Assembly: GCA_949592205.1 (NCBI GenBank)
Contig: CATIUR010000004.1
Span: 87,470,337 to 87,534,336, forward strand
Source: Helichrysum umbraculigerum
Taxonomy: Eukaryota > Streptophyta > Magnoliopsida > Asterales > Asteraceae
Direction: 5' to 3'
Length of the DNA stretch: 64,000 nucleotides
Position 1 is the first letter of the stretch. Each line of letters starts with the position of its first letter. Shown here piece by piece: positions 1-10,219 of the stretch. The notes under the pieces are model-generated. The model was not told where the DNA came from, did not search any database, and was given only the letters and a program-made list of their open reading frames with translations. The position numbers and the translations under genes were made by a program.

Positions 1-129
1 AAGTTCGTGAGAGATTGTCCATAAATGATGATTATCATAGATGTACATATACAAATGCGGTAATATACAACATCACAATATGACAATCAACATTATAGAA
101 CAATCAAGAGGAGTTGAATAACCATCTCT

Positions 130-310
130 ACTGACTAGCAACTACGTGCTAACTAGTCTGGTTATTTGAATTGTTTTGAGTTGGGTAAGGTCTCGCTCGA
201 AGTGACTTGGTGGTCCTCCTAGCTACCTATGAGTTTCGTGATCCCAAAAGAAATTGTCGAGAGTGGGATGAATTAGAAGATGTTTCGGAGGTTGTGTTTG
301 CTATCTCCAT
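130..310 (-). pseudogene. Decayed ORF1 of element Z
   Basis: Read on the minus strand from 310, the translation matches the N-terminus of the 169-residue ORF1 of element C: an ANT start region, a Ser/His-rich stretch, GSRN, then VARR and an Arg/Pro-rich run. The start codon used in C (ATGGCAAAC) is ATAGCAAAC here, an in-frame stop follows GSRNS, and the coiled-coil part seen in C is missing. It is therefore a dead copy. It matters because it shows that the upstream ORF is an inherited part of more than one family. The function of ORF1 is unknown. Confidence 0.6.
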
Positions 311-672
311 GACAAAGTGTTTGAATATGTGAGTGCCTATATATATATATAATATATAATAGACTAGCGTACAGTGCTTGAGCGATGACTATCTATGTAT
401 ACATACATATATCACATAATAGTCTTATGAGTGTCTAGCACAACAATTATGAGTCCCGGTTTCTCTCGAGGTCAGAGTCAACTAATGTATTCCTATTCCA
501 GCATAACCATTTCAAGCCTTACATCATCTTTATTTAATTGTACATAGTTGATCAAGCTATGTTAAATTAAACTTGTATGACGTAACTCTTGAACCAATCA
601 CACTTAACAGAAAATACTGCCTAACGGTCATAGTCTAGGCCCACTAATGCAACCTAGTTCACTATAACCTTA

Positions 673-685
673 GGCTCTGATACCA
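673..685 (-). promoter_or_regulatory. Primer-binding site of element Z (initiator Met tRNA type)
   Basis: On the minus strand TGGTATCAGAGCC follows the LTR end by three bases (ATC... spacing as in C). This is the usual plant primer-binding site complementary to initiator methionine tRNA. It proves that 689-3381 is a 5' LTR and not a solo LTR. Confidence 0.9.
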
Positions 686-689
686 ATCT

Positions 690-738
690 GTAACACCCCC
701 AAATTTACTGTTGGCGGAAGCATACTTTGGGGTGCTAC
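690..738 (-). ncRNA. U5-terminal stem-loop of element Z
   Basis: In element sense, GTAGCACCCC (738-729) pairs with GGGGTGTTAC (699-690) over ten base pairs including one G-U. The loop contains TGCTTCCGC (722-714). The same structure with changed but still pairing stems is present in A, B, C and G; see the findings. Confidence 0.7.
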
Positions 739-2225
739 TAATCAATACACAAAGCACATAAGATACATAATGAACGACCACTACATGCGTCGTTTTACAA
801 ATACATTGATTAACGTAAGAGTCTACATATGGTTTACAAAAGATGAGTTCGCATAGCTACTTGAGAGATTCTAGTACATATCTAATTTAAGCAAAATATA
901 GAAATGCAGGGAAATCTCTTGATGTTTATATGATTGCATGCGACTCGAGCTACAGTATCCTGATGGGCAGTCCAACTTACTGCTGAGTACCTGAGATAAC
1001 ATGCTAAAAGGTCAGCTATAAAGCTGGTGAGCTCACAGGTTTGATATGATAATATATGATTTGTGAACCGCAAGATTTAATGATTCGATTTACAAAGCAT
1101 GTAAATAATTGATTGATGGGTATCACATGAATATTTGTAATTAAACAAATAAGTAAAGATTGATACAACTAACATGAGCACATAGTCTGAGCTTAACTGA
1201 GGGGTCAGGATCACTATCAAGTGCCTGATCGAGGGTGCCTCTATGCGTATGCCTAATCAACATACGTTTGAACAAATGATAATGCGTCCGTTTGACAGGT
1301 TAGTGCTTGCTAACTCGGACGGGGATTGTCAATCCCATATGGTACCATACACTAACATTCACGCTAAATCATATTAACAGAACTATGCTTCAGAGGACTT
1401 TGGTTGATTAGATGAAAACAACTCATGCAGCATACGTGATAATTTGATACTTGCGTTCACATGTAAAACAAAACGAGCATGTATCTCACCCCTAGGTAAA
1501 AGCATTTAAAATAGGGGCTATGAGACTCACCTGAGCCTATTGAATTGTTAGCCAACAATTTATGATGATTCACAATGATTTGATGTCGTTACAACGACTG
1601 AACCTGCAGGGCGTCTTAGACGCGCAAGGTTTTGATAATGATTAGATATTTGAACCTGACAGACGTATCAAACGCGCGAGGTTTAATTGATTTGATGACT
1701 CTACGGACCATCTTTGCTAGTTATTCCCCTTAACTAGTTATGACCAAATACTTTGGTAAATGATTAGGTTTAAGTTTGTGAAAATGTATGACGGTTTGTA
1801 ATAATAATTTCAAAATATTATTATTATACATGATTTGTTGTACTTATAAAAGTATATGTGTTTCGAGTAAAAGTCGTATCGTATAAGTTTAGTTGTTAAT
1901 CGAGTTCATTATATCCGTTACACTTTATTTCATAATTTACAAAATTTGGTACGAGTCTGAAAACAGTAATGTGCCATTTTCGGGCCCTAAACGACCCCGG
2001 ATGGCCTAAAACTGACTAGGCTAAGGTACTTAGCATTGATTATTGGGTCGTTTCCAAGTGACCTTGCGAATTTGAGCTCAATCCATTATAATAAATTTTT
2101 CATCGAGAAGCTACCCTAAAATATGTTGTGAAATCGTCGACGTTTTCGAAAATTTACATGTTCTGTTTTAGCTAGAATTCGCAGGGCTAGTTTATTGATT
2201 CGTTGGGTCATGAAATATAAGGGGG

Positions 2226-2407
2226 GAATCCGCCGGATTCCCTTGAATCCGCCGGATTGATGACAAATGAAGGGAATCCGCCGGATTCTATTGAATCCGC
2301 CGGATTCATGTTAATTTAAAGGACGCGCCGGGTACAGTCAGCACGCGCCGGGTTGTTCTTGGTTCTGGGTAGGAATCCGCCGGATTCACCATGAATCCGC
2401 CGGATTC
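2226..2407 (-). repeat. Palindrome array in LTR Z
   Basis: There are six copies of a 15-bp near-palindrome, GAATCCGGCGGATTC in element sense (one truncated), mostly in pairs, plus two ACGCGCCGGGT words. The core CGGCG is flanked by complementary six-base arms. The array lies downstream of the 5' splice-site motif, so it would fall in the predicted intron. Confidence 0.85.
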
Positions 2408-2554
2408 AAAGGTCTGGTTCGAGTCTGCCGTTTCAAAATCATACCCAAACCAAATCTAATCCGCAAACTAACCAACATCCACCTATTCTAGCGTTACTAT
2501 ATGATAATACAAGGTATTTAAACACGAATTTACAAAGTAAAAGTTAACGATTTT

Positions 2555-2560
2555 CCTTAC
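2555..2560 (-). promoter_or_regulatory. Candidate 5' splice site in LTR Z
   Basis: In sense, ATT|GTAAGGA follows a CATCATC-rich leader. The same word at the same relative place occurs in G (63611-63606), and GTAAGT or GTGAGG variants occur in every other Ty3/gypsy-type LTR of the window. Functional splicing is inferred only. Confidence 0.5.
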
Positions 2561-3689
2561 AATGATTTATGATTGAAAACGAAGATGATGAACGGATGAT
2601 GAACGGATGATGATGATTATGCTTGATGCTTCCGATTTTGTTGTTGTTAATATTGTTGTTGTTTGTGGATTTAGAGAGAGAGCCGAGAGAGAGAGTTGAG
2701 GAGTGAAGAAGAAAAATGAAATGAAAATAAGAGGGTGTGTTGGTATAGCCGGCTAACTCAATTATTTGAGTTAGTTGGCCTAATTTCGTAGTACAAAATA
2801 CCCGTGTTTTTGTACCCGATCGTAAAAGTAGTATAATGTTTTAATTCAATAAATTTCTAAAAATAAAATCGTACTTACTTTTATTTGAAGTATTTTATAA
2901 AAATACATTTAACGAGATATAAAATATATCTTTGTTGTATGTTTTGAGAGACGGATAGGATTCAATTGGTTTCGTCGCGTTTGGGTAAAATGGTATAAAA
3001 CGAAATATGTTTTATTTTATCTGATGTAAATAATAATTATTAATTTCAATAATAATTCATTATTTATATATAGTTTTGTCGTGGACGTTTGATTTGTACG
3101 ATACGAAATACTTGATATATTATCAAAATAATATATAATAATTATGAAGGTATTAAATAACAATTCCATATTACTTAATCACTTGATTTTTACCAACGCC
3201 GTATAATTGAATCGGAATTCGGCCGATTTGAAAATGAACGATTAAATCTAATCGAGTACTGATATATATATTCATCAATATATATTTTGATACATACAAT
3301 TAGTCTAATACATAGCACTAACTACATGTATTACATAATGATTAGGAACTAATTTCTAGTCCTAATTTGACGGGTGTCACATATACTGTTTCAGTTCTTG
3401 GAACTTTTTGAGAAATTAAGTTTATCTATAATAAACCTCACAGTATAAAGAAGTAAGAATAGATGTGCAGTCCTCTTTTTATATCAGAGCAATCACTAAA
3501 CACTGCATCTGTTTCATATGCTGAATGTTCAAAACTAAGAGTTAAAATCGCACAAATGGTAACAAATTGAAAATTCAAGCCATTAACATCTTAATACACA
3601 TAGTACTACTTATAACTTAACATCTTAATGTTCACATAAAATGTGATCTTCATCATCCATAAAGTGAATAGAAACCACGATCTCACTGA

Positions 3690-5440
3690 TGACAAAAGCA
3701 TCAATCTAATCAGTAGTGAATTTAACTTATCATGAACTCCAACTAAACTGCACTATAGTCGTACTTTGACGCCCAGCTTGCCTGCTCCAAATGTCAGTCG
3801 TGTGTTCTCAGCTCCACACTTTGAAATATCGCCATTATATTATATTAATGCTTCATTGATGTCGAAATATATATTGCATTCTCAGCGATCAAGCAAAAGT
3901 AGTGTTTCCATGTATGAACTCACAAAGAATGTAAACCCCCACCGAAAATCCCAATACCAATGATTTTTTCGTCCTCGGGAGGGAGAATTACATATATATC
4001 CTTTTAAAACTTGAAAATTACGTATATATACAATGGCGCACGTTTAGAGCCCTTTAAACTGATATCTTCAGACTTACATCACCTTCTATCCAAAAACAAA
4101 CAAATAGATGTTTTCATGATTTTTGTTTCTTCATTTGCCAGGATTTTCGTATACCTTTGAAGAGTCACACGGATGTTTTACACACCTAGCTTAATAAATG
4201 ACATATTACCGGACGTCCGGACTACATACCATGCTTCTAGTGAAATACATATATCTTGGTTCATTTAGGCCATTCGTGCTCTTTTGCCCATAATTCTTAC
4301 ACGTTAATTAAGTACGACAACAGAAAATGACTTACGAGTATCAACTAATCAGAGTCTATAGGATCATGTCACGAAAGCTTAAAAACTGGATAAAGTTCTC
4401 AATGAGCACATTTATCTTGCAGTAAAGTTTTACAATTGTCCATCACATTACTGTTGTCTACCTTTGATGAAAAACAGAAGAAAGAAGACGTTTCACATTG
4501 ATAAAAATCACACTTTTTACATAGTGTAATGATTAGTATCACGGTAAATGTACAAAATAGTACGATACTAGCTACTTAAACCTTGCAAGTTCCTTAATAT
4601 CCAAACATAGTTAAAAGGTTCAAGCCCACATACAGCTACTAAATGTTGTGACTTGTGAGCTTTACATGAACTCATACATCTTGTAGTGACTTGTCCACCT
4701 TTGACTTGATAGATCAATCAATTTCACATTGACAAAAAAAACAATTTATTTCTACCGCAATGATTATTTTCATGGTGAAATGTGCAAAATAGTACTGACA
4801 CTAACCTTATAACTTTCAGGTTCCTTAATTACCAGCTAGTAGCAAAAGATTTGGAACCTCTGGCAGATTTTTTAGAATTTCCAGGCGACATGTCAAGTTA
4901 TTAAATGAGCTCCAATGCAACTTCTTCAGCATCATTCATCTATATTATTGACAACTCAAAGATTCATTCAGCATGTAGATGAGTATGTGCAGTTCAGCCG
5001 GCCGCAGATCCCTGTGCACTATCGTGGACTTCCGGGAGCATTTAGTGATGCAATCTTTTAAAAAAAAAAAGAATGTGGACTTTCTTTGACTAATGAAGAG
5101 GGAACATTACCTGCTTAAACCACATTAAATCAGCTCACAAATATAAGCATGTCCAAATAACTCAGTTAACTGCTACTAAACATCAATCAATTGCAACATA
5201 CTTCTGGGGAAAACTGCGATCATCCACAATTGAAACATACTTTTCATGAGAATCAACGTGACGATGTGGAAATTAGCCGTAAACACAGAGCTATCGATTA
5301 GTGACTTCCATTATATTGAAACCATTCAGAATCGAATCAGTGGTTTGATTGGAATGATGATTTCCACTTGGATCTCTAATTGTGAATCAAAAACATGTCG
5401 GGCTACTCACATTGATTTACAACCAAAAATCCTATCTTGA
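3690..5440 (-). pseudogene. Broken F-box gene copy (two homologous blocks)
   Basis: Two blocks on the minus strand match the intact F-box gene at 7284-8405. About 5440-5215 corresponds to its N-terminus. It has a frameshifted, stop-containing F-box stretch, then a jump to EKYVSIV, which matches residues near 85 of the intact protein. About 3930-3690 corresponds to its last codons (SYMETLLLLDR then TGA, compare SYMETLLLLDH) and 3' flank, including the shared CACTGATGACAAAAG word. The ~1.25 kb between the blocks shows no recognisable F-box protein and holds other repeats. It is a dead tandem paralogue, split by insertion or rearrangement. The block edges are approximate. Confidence 0.6.
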
Positions 5441-6035
5441 AAATGACATCTTCGTGAAATAGAGAAAGCCGCCCCGTCTCCAACTGAGGTCTTCTCGCCC
5501 GCTGCCAGGAAGATTCGATCCCAACGACCGCCTCGCAAGACCTCTGTAATTTTATATCCACTTCTTTACTGGAGAGAACTCAATTGAAAAGTGTGAAAGG
5601 GAAATGAGAGCATATGAGTATATGGTTTGTACTTGGCAGTTAAAAAGTAAATTACTGGACTGTGAAAAACCGGCCTCACTGGGTTTCATATGTTGAATCA
5701 CCCAGAGTTTAATGATTTAAAGCCCACAGACAGCTTATACAAAGTGTCTAAACTTTTCAACAAAGACATACATCTTGCAGTATACCACTTGTCCATCTCA
5801 TTATCTACCTCCTCAGCATCATAAATCTGACTTCCGTATAACCCAGATGATCTTTTAGCATGTAGACGAAACGATGTGCAACTCAGAGAGTTGCAGATCC
5901 CCTTGCACCTTCATGGAGTTCTCTTCAAATTCAATTTTAGTCTTAGTGGTGCAATCAGCAACAAAGAATGATGTCTACTTTCTTTGAATATTTTATATTG
6001 TCTTAAACAGGGGAAATATTGGATGTATATACGTT
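4395..6035. repeat. Diverged segmental repeats beside the F-box locus
   Basis: Two roughly 200-bp stretches (about 4405-4620 and 4675-4860) share the order CATCTTG(C/T)AG, TTGTCCA, TTTCACATTGA, ATGATTA, GCAAAATAGTAC, TTCCTTAAT. A second pair (about 4955-5130 and 5835-6010) shares CATGTAGA, GTGCA, GCAGATCC, TGCA and AATGATGTCTACTTTCTTTG-like words. These are old tandem duplications with no evident coding capacity. The rest of 5440-7180 is AT-rich and I recognise nothing in it. Confidence 0.55.
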
Positions 6036-7283
6036 TCTCGAGATACACTCGTCCAAAAGAAAAATGGTTTTCTATGAGAACTACACCTAACATTTATCAA
6101 AGTTGGATTTATTTACTATACATATGTAAATCATATGGTGACATCTACTCACAACTCTTTGATGATTCATATAAAACATCTTCACGGCTTTCTGCCCTAC
6201 ATCAGAACTATAAGAAAATTAAAGGTTCGTTAGATGCATCAAATACCAATTAGCTCACAATAATCTTAATTTTAGAGAGTTACAAAAAGCTAGTAGAATA
6301 GCACACAAAATGGGCTAATGGAAAGATAAATAAAGAACCAGAAGAAACCTTTTAATAGCAAAAACGAGCTGGGACTACTGAATACCTGCATTCAGGCACG
6401 CAAACTTGTTACCTATCCTTTGATTCTATGAATTATATAAAAATTAATGATGTAAGTTTGACGCCTCTTACAGAGAACTGGCTCTTACTCATACGACCTT
6501 TGGTATATGTGCTTTCGTTTTGCAACAGAGATCATGACATCATGACACATGCTGTTCATCTGAACAAACTCTTCAACTGGCATGAGGTTATTTTCTCTAC
6601 CCGAAGAAGAATCCAGAGTTTTTTTTAGAAATCTAAATTCCAGACCAATATAACATCGTTTTGTTCAGATCACCGTTCAGGTGGAGGTAGATCTAGAAAT
6701 TCCAGCAAGTGAAGATGCTCACTGAATGGATCACACGTTTCTTCGAATATAAACATATGATTTTTATGGGCAATGATTAATAGATATATAACATAAAACT
6801 AAAAAAAATGTTGACATATGAGAAACACTTAAATGGCTTTACGAGGTTTTACCCTGATCATCTTCTATGGCAACAATAACAATACATAAGAGATACAGTA
6901 TGCTTGAAATTCAGCATATTTTACCATAACATTGTCAAAAACACTAACAGTACTTACCAAACATTGATCTCACCCTTTAAAAAAAGCATCTCCCCTAACT
7001 TACTTGACATCTAAATGTGTTCACACACACAAAATAAAAATTAAATGTATCATACCAAAAGTTAGAAACATTGATGCCACTGATGACAAAAGTATTATTA
7101 TTGTATTAATCTAATGTCTATTTGCACTGCACATACTTTACAACTAATTTGCTCTATAACTGCAATTTAATTACAATGCCCTACTTTGATGCTCCAAAAC
7201 TCAATTGTGTGTTCTTAGCTCCACCATTTGGAATTTTGCCATTATCTTTGTCCTCAACTAATGTCAAAGTATCCACTACAATC

Positions 7284-8405
7284 TCAATGATCGAGCAATA
7301 GTAGTGTTTCCATGTACGAACACGCAAAGCCTGAACATCCAGCTCCACAATTCTCGATCTCACTGATGTTTTCTGATTCGGGTTCAAAACAAAAGAGTGC
7401 ATTTTTTTTATCAATAGAATTATAAATTTCAAATATAGGTTCACCGGTATTCCTGAATCCAAGTACCCCATGTATTGGTGCATCTGGTGCCCTAATAATG
7501 AACAACTTTGTAAATGAGTTAGGAACACCATGCTCCATCCTCCATACACAATGTTCATATTTCTCGACTTCCATATCAGTTTCGAGCACAACAAGAGACG
7601 TCCTTAACTTAGATATTTCCAAATCATTGTAATCAAGTTTTGCCAAACTATCTGGGAGGTATATTTCTTCAAATTCATCAGATATCATATCAAATGACAA
7701 AATTAAATTCTTAAACGGAAATGCATTATCCACAGGATTCCTATCAACGCCCAACCAATAAATAAACCTATCTACGCATGCTTGGACCCATGTCACTTCA
7801 ATTGATACACAAGGCATCTTATTAGACAAACTCCTCCAAGCCCCCAAGTTTAACGCAAAAACTTCGGCTTGCCAACTTGAAATACATGTAAGCTTGACAA
7901 GCTTAGGGTCGCTAGTGCGAGGACAAACCCCAAAACCGAGAATGATTTCGACTTGGCGACTTTTTAGCACATTAGGGACAACTATATCTAGTGATTTTCT
8001 AATAGCAGGATTCCAAAGAACAAGTGTCATTTGGGAATCACCATTTTTTGGGAAATTGTAAAAGCAAAACACACCTTGAGAGGTACCTAATATCTTGGGA
8101 TGGTCACCAAGTAATTTAACAGAGGATGGAACAATCAGGGTAAACGCGTGTTTGGGAAAGCTATCATCATCATAAACAATCGATACATACTTCTCATCAT
8201 CAAAATCATAAGGAATAGCGTTCATGGATCTTACAAGTAGACGAGGCTGCAGATGAGTGTGACTGGAGTGGTAATTAGTGATAAATTCAGAGCTATCGAT
8301 TAGTAACTTCCATGATTTTGAAACCGATCTGAATTGAAGCAATGATTTAACGGGAAGCCTTTTCACGATTTCCGTTTGGATCTCGAAAGGTATGTGGTCA
8401 GACAT
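7284..8405 (-). CDS. F-box protein with F-box-associated domain
   Basis: This 373-residue protein is encoded in one exon. An F-box occupies residues about 4-45: IPFEIQTEIVKRLPVKSLLQFR followed by VSKSWKLLID, the SKP1-binding motif. The rest has the hallmarks of the plant F-box-associated (FBA) C-terminal domain: LVLWNPAIRKS near 130, a GFG motif near 160, then VKL, W and LGAWRSL. By family knowledge it would be the substrate-recognition subunit of an SCF E3 ubiquitin ligase; the substrate is unknown. The ATG at 8405-8403 starts directly at the F-box, and no upstream in-frame extension is needed. Length is normal for this very large plant family. A broken paralogue lies at 3690-5440, which is typical birth-and-death behaviour. 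The context gives no clue to its pathway. Confidence 0.9.
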   Translation of the reverse strand: MSDHIPFEIQTEIVKRLPVKSLLQFRSVSKSWKLLIDSSEFITNYHSSHTHLQPRLLVRSMNAIPYDFDDEKYVSIVYDDDSFPKHAFTLIVPSSVKLLGDHPKILGTSQGVFCFYNFPKNGDSQMTLVLWNPAIRKSLDIVVPNVLKSRQVEIILGFGVCPRTSDPKLVKLTCISSWQAEVFALNLGAWRSLSNKMPCVSIEVTWVQACVDRFIYWLGVDRNPVDNAFPFKNLILSFDMISDEFEEIYLPDSLAKLDYNDLEISKLRTSLVVLETDMEVEKYEHCVWRMEHGVPNSFTKLFIIRAPDAPIHGVLGFRNTGEPIFEIYNSIDKKNALFCFEPESENISEIENCGAGCSGFACSYMETLLLLDH

Positions 8406-8889
8406 TTTTAATTTTGAGATGATAATTAGGGTTTAGATACCAGGGTTTTCAAGGGAAATCAGAAATTGTGTTGCACCGTTCAGAGGGAAAGAGCCAGGTA
8501 TGATTTTTATTAGTAAATTTTTTATAAGTGATTTCGATTTATTGGAAAATAGACAAATAACCCAAAGTATACATTGATAAGTGCCCATACTTAAGTCCAA
8601 AACCTAGCTAGCTGGGCCCATAAACATAGCCCACCCACAACTACTATATCTGATTTCACTTCAGTAAATAATATTATCTGAAAGCATATAAAATCGATGT
8701 TCTTCTACTACTAATAATATAATACATTGGTACAAGTTTGAATAAACAAACATAAAATGTTACGGGTGTTGATTTGTTAACCACTGTAATTTAATCATAT
8801 ACTACTAACTATGCTTTAAAGTGTTCTATAATACAACGAGCAATGTACATCGGTGGTGTACTGTTAAATTTTGGTGATGTATATTTCAC
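8406..8889. other. F-box promoter and intergenic region
   Basis: This is AT-rich sequence upstream of the F-box gene. The first ~100 bp read as a plausible 5' leader on the minus strand. No clear TATA box was identified. It holds the telo-box listed separately. Confidence 0.5.
8426..8434 (-). promoter_or_regulatory. Telo-box (AAACCCTAA) in the F-box leader
   Basis: The minus strand reads AAACCCTAA about 20 bp before the start codon. This interstitial telomere-type motif is common near transcription starts of plant genes. The assignment is by motif only. Confidence 0.45.
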
Positions 8890-8897
8890 CGACCAGA

Positions 8898-9081
8898 CAG
8901 GGGCGGAGCTAAAGGGGGGCATGGGGGCAGTCGCCCCCCTTAAAAATCTAGAATTGTGGAAAAAAATAATTTTTTTTAAGGTTATTAGTGACAGTTTTGG
9001 AGTTTTGCCCCCCCAAAATGATAGGAAAAAAAAAAGAAATTTTTTTTGCCCCCTACACAAAATATCCTAGCTCCGCCCCTG
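8898..9081 (+). mobile_element. hAT-type MITE, 184 bp (copy 1)
   Basis: It starts CAGGGGCGGAGCTA and ends with the inverted form TAGCTCCGCCCCTG. It is flanked by a perfect 8-bp duplication CGACCAGA (8890-8897 and 9082-9089), diagnostic of hAT superfamily insertion. Inside the left end is a G/C-rich hairpin (GGGGGCAGTCGCCCCCC). There is no transposase. A second copy of exactly the same length sits inverted at 18139-18322. Confidence 0.95.
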
Positions 9082-9089
9082 CGACCAGA

Positions 9090-10219
9090 GGTTACTCGTA
9101 ACTCCGTAAGGTTAAGAATAATAGTCTTATAATTACTTAACAACAATTTAAAGAAAAATAATCACTTCATACTTTTTATATCCAGTAAGTTAAAAGAACC
9201 AATAACCAGTTATCAGAAGTTGATGGACTATCTTATGATTATGGTCACGTATGACATGTAATATCTAAAAGTTCACGTAAGTATTTGTTCGTGCATATGT
9301 TTACAACATAAAACAATAGTAAATCACCCTTTTGGTCTCCATCAATAATCTTTTTCATGAGAAAAATAATAGTTAGCACTTTCACCATGGTATTCGATTT
9401 GTTGTAAACATCTGGAAAACAATTAACACTAGTTGCAAGAGTAACGATATTGTGATTGTGATAAATTATGAAAATACAAATATAATCACTAGACCCTGCC
9501 TTTTGACGGGATTGAGATATGTTGTTATTGTTGAAATATAAGCACGAGACATTTTCGTCGACATTTACTTGATCCTCCAACAAACCGTGTTTCTATAAGA
9601 ATCACACTGTGAATAAAACAAATCAAAAGCTCAAGAGTCAATTTACAAGCACATTTTTTCATTAACACAAGATATGAATTACATTACATCTATAATCAAA
9701 TTACAAACTGATATCCTAGTATTCTACTCATACCCTTTTCCCCCAAACCAAACTAAAAGAGATTCAAAAAGAAAAATCAAAGAGAAAATTAATGCGAATG
9801 TAAGACTTTTGTATCACTATATTTCTGTTATGTATGCGTCTTTATATCCATACCGAACAATCTTCTCGTTGAACCATCATACCACGATGTTTTTGTATAG
9901 AGCGATTAGTTTTGCAACCATCATAGTTGTGTTCATACGAAAACACAACAAAATCTGTATTTTCCCAGAACCAACTACAGGGATGAAAAGTGTTTAACAT
10001 ACAATGGTACTTTTCACAGCTGTAGTTTCATACATCGTTTGAAACCAATCAATTTCATAACCTTTTTCATACTTACTACTTACAAGAACAATACATCATT
10101 TGACATGACAAACCAAGTACAACGATTCAAAAGGCGATACACTCTTTTCGTAAAAACATAGTTAGCTTGGTTCAAAGAATCAATCAATCTATCAAGTATC
10201 AAATATACCCCATATTATG
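9090..10219. other. Intergenic region, 3' side of the glycosyltransferase
   Basis: This is AT-rich sequence with only short chance reading frames. The part nearest 10219 should contain the 3' UTR of the minus-strand glycosyltransferase gene, but its end is not visible from sequence alone. Confidence 0.5.

Larger units (their letters stand above)
1..688 (-). mobile_element. 5' internal leader of Ty3/gypsy element Z (rest lies left of the window)
   Basis: On the minus strand this is the stretch following the 5' LTR of element Z. It begins with the primer-binding site and continues with a leader clearly similar to the leader of element C (44404-44725): the same run of phrases around TGAACTAGGTTGCAT, GGGCCTAGACTATGACCG and GATCAACTATGTACAATTAA. 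That similarity fixes orientation and family. The gag-pol part is outside the window, so I cannot say whether the element is complete. The coding potential here is decayed. Confidence 0.85.
689..3381 (-). repeat. 5' LTR of Ty3/gypsy element Z
   Basis: In the minus-strand sense it starts TGTGACACCCG at 3381 and ends GGGGGTGTTACA at 689 (2693 bp), directly followed by the primer-binding site. The same family occurs again at 61827 to the window end (G). Contents in sense order: promoter-like AT-rich part, pyrimidine-rich leader with AGAG/CTCT runs near 2660-2700, 5' splice-site motif at 2560-2555, palindrome array at 2226-2407, and terminal stem-loop at 738-690. The base after the LTR starts a possible duplication TATAC (3382-3386), but its partner lies outside the window. 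Confidence 0.9.

Noticed and set aside
689..3381. Treating Z as a solo LTR
   Set aside because: A perfect primer-binding site and family-specific leader follow it on the minus strand, so it is the 5' LTR of an element continuing left.
9245..9583. 112-residue minus-strand frame near the glycosyltransferase
   Set aside because: AT-rich composition, no motifs, no support beyond being open.
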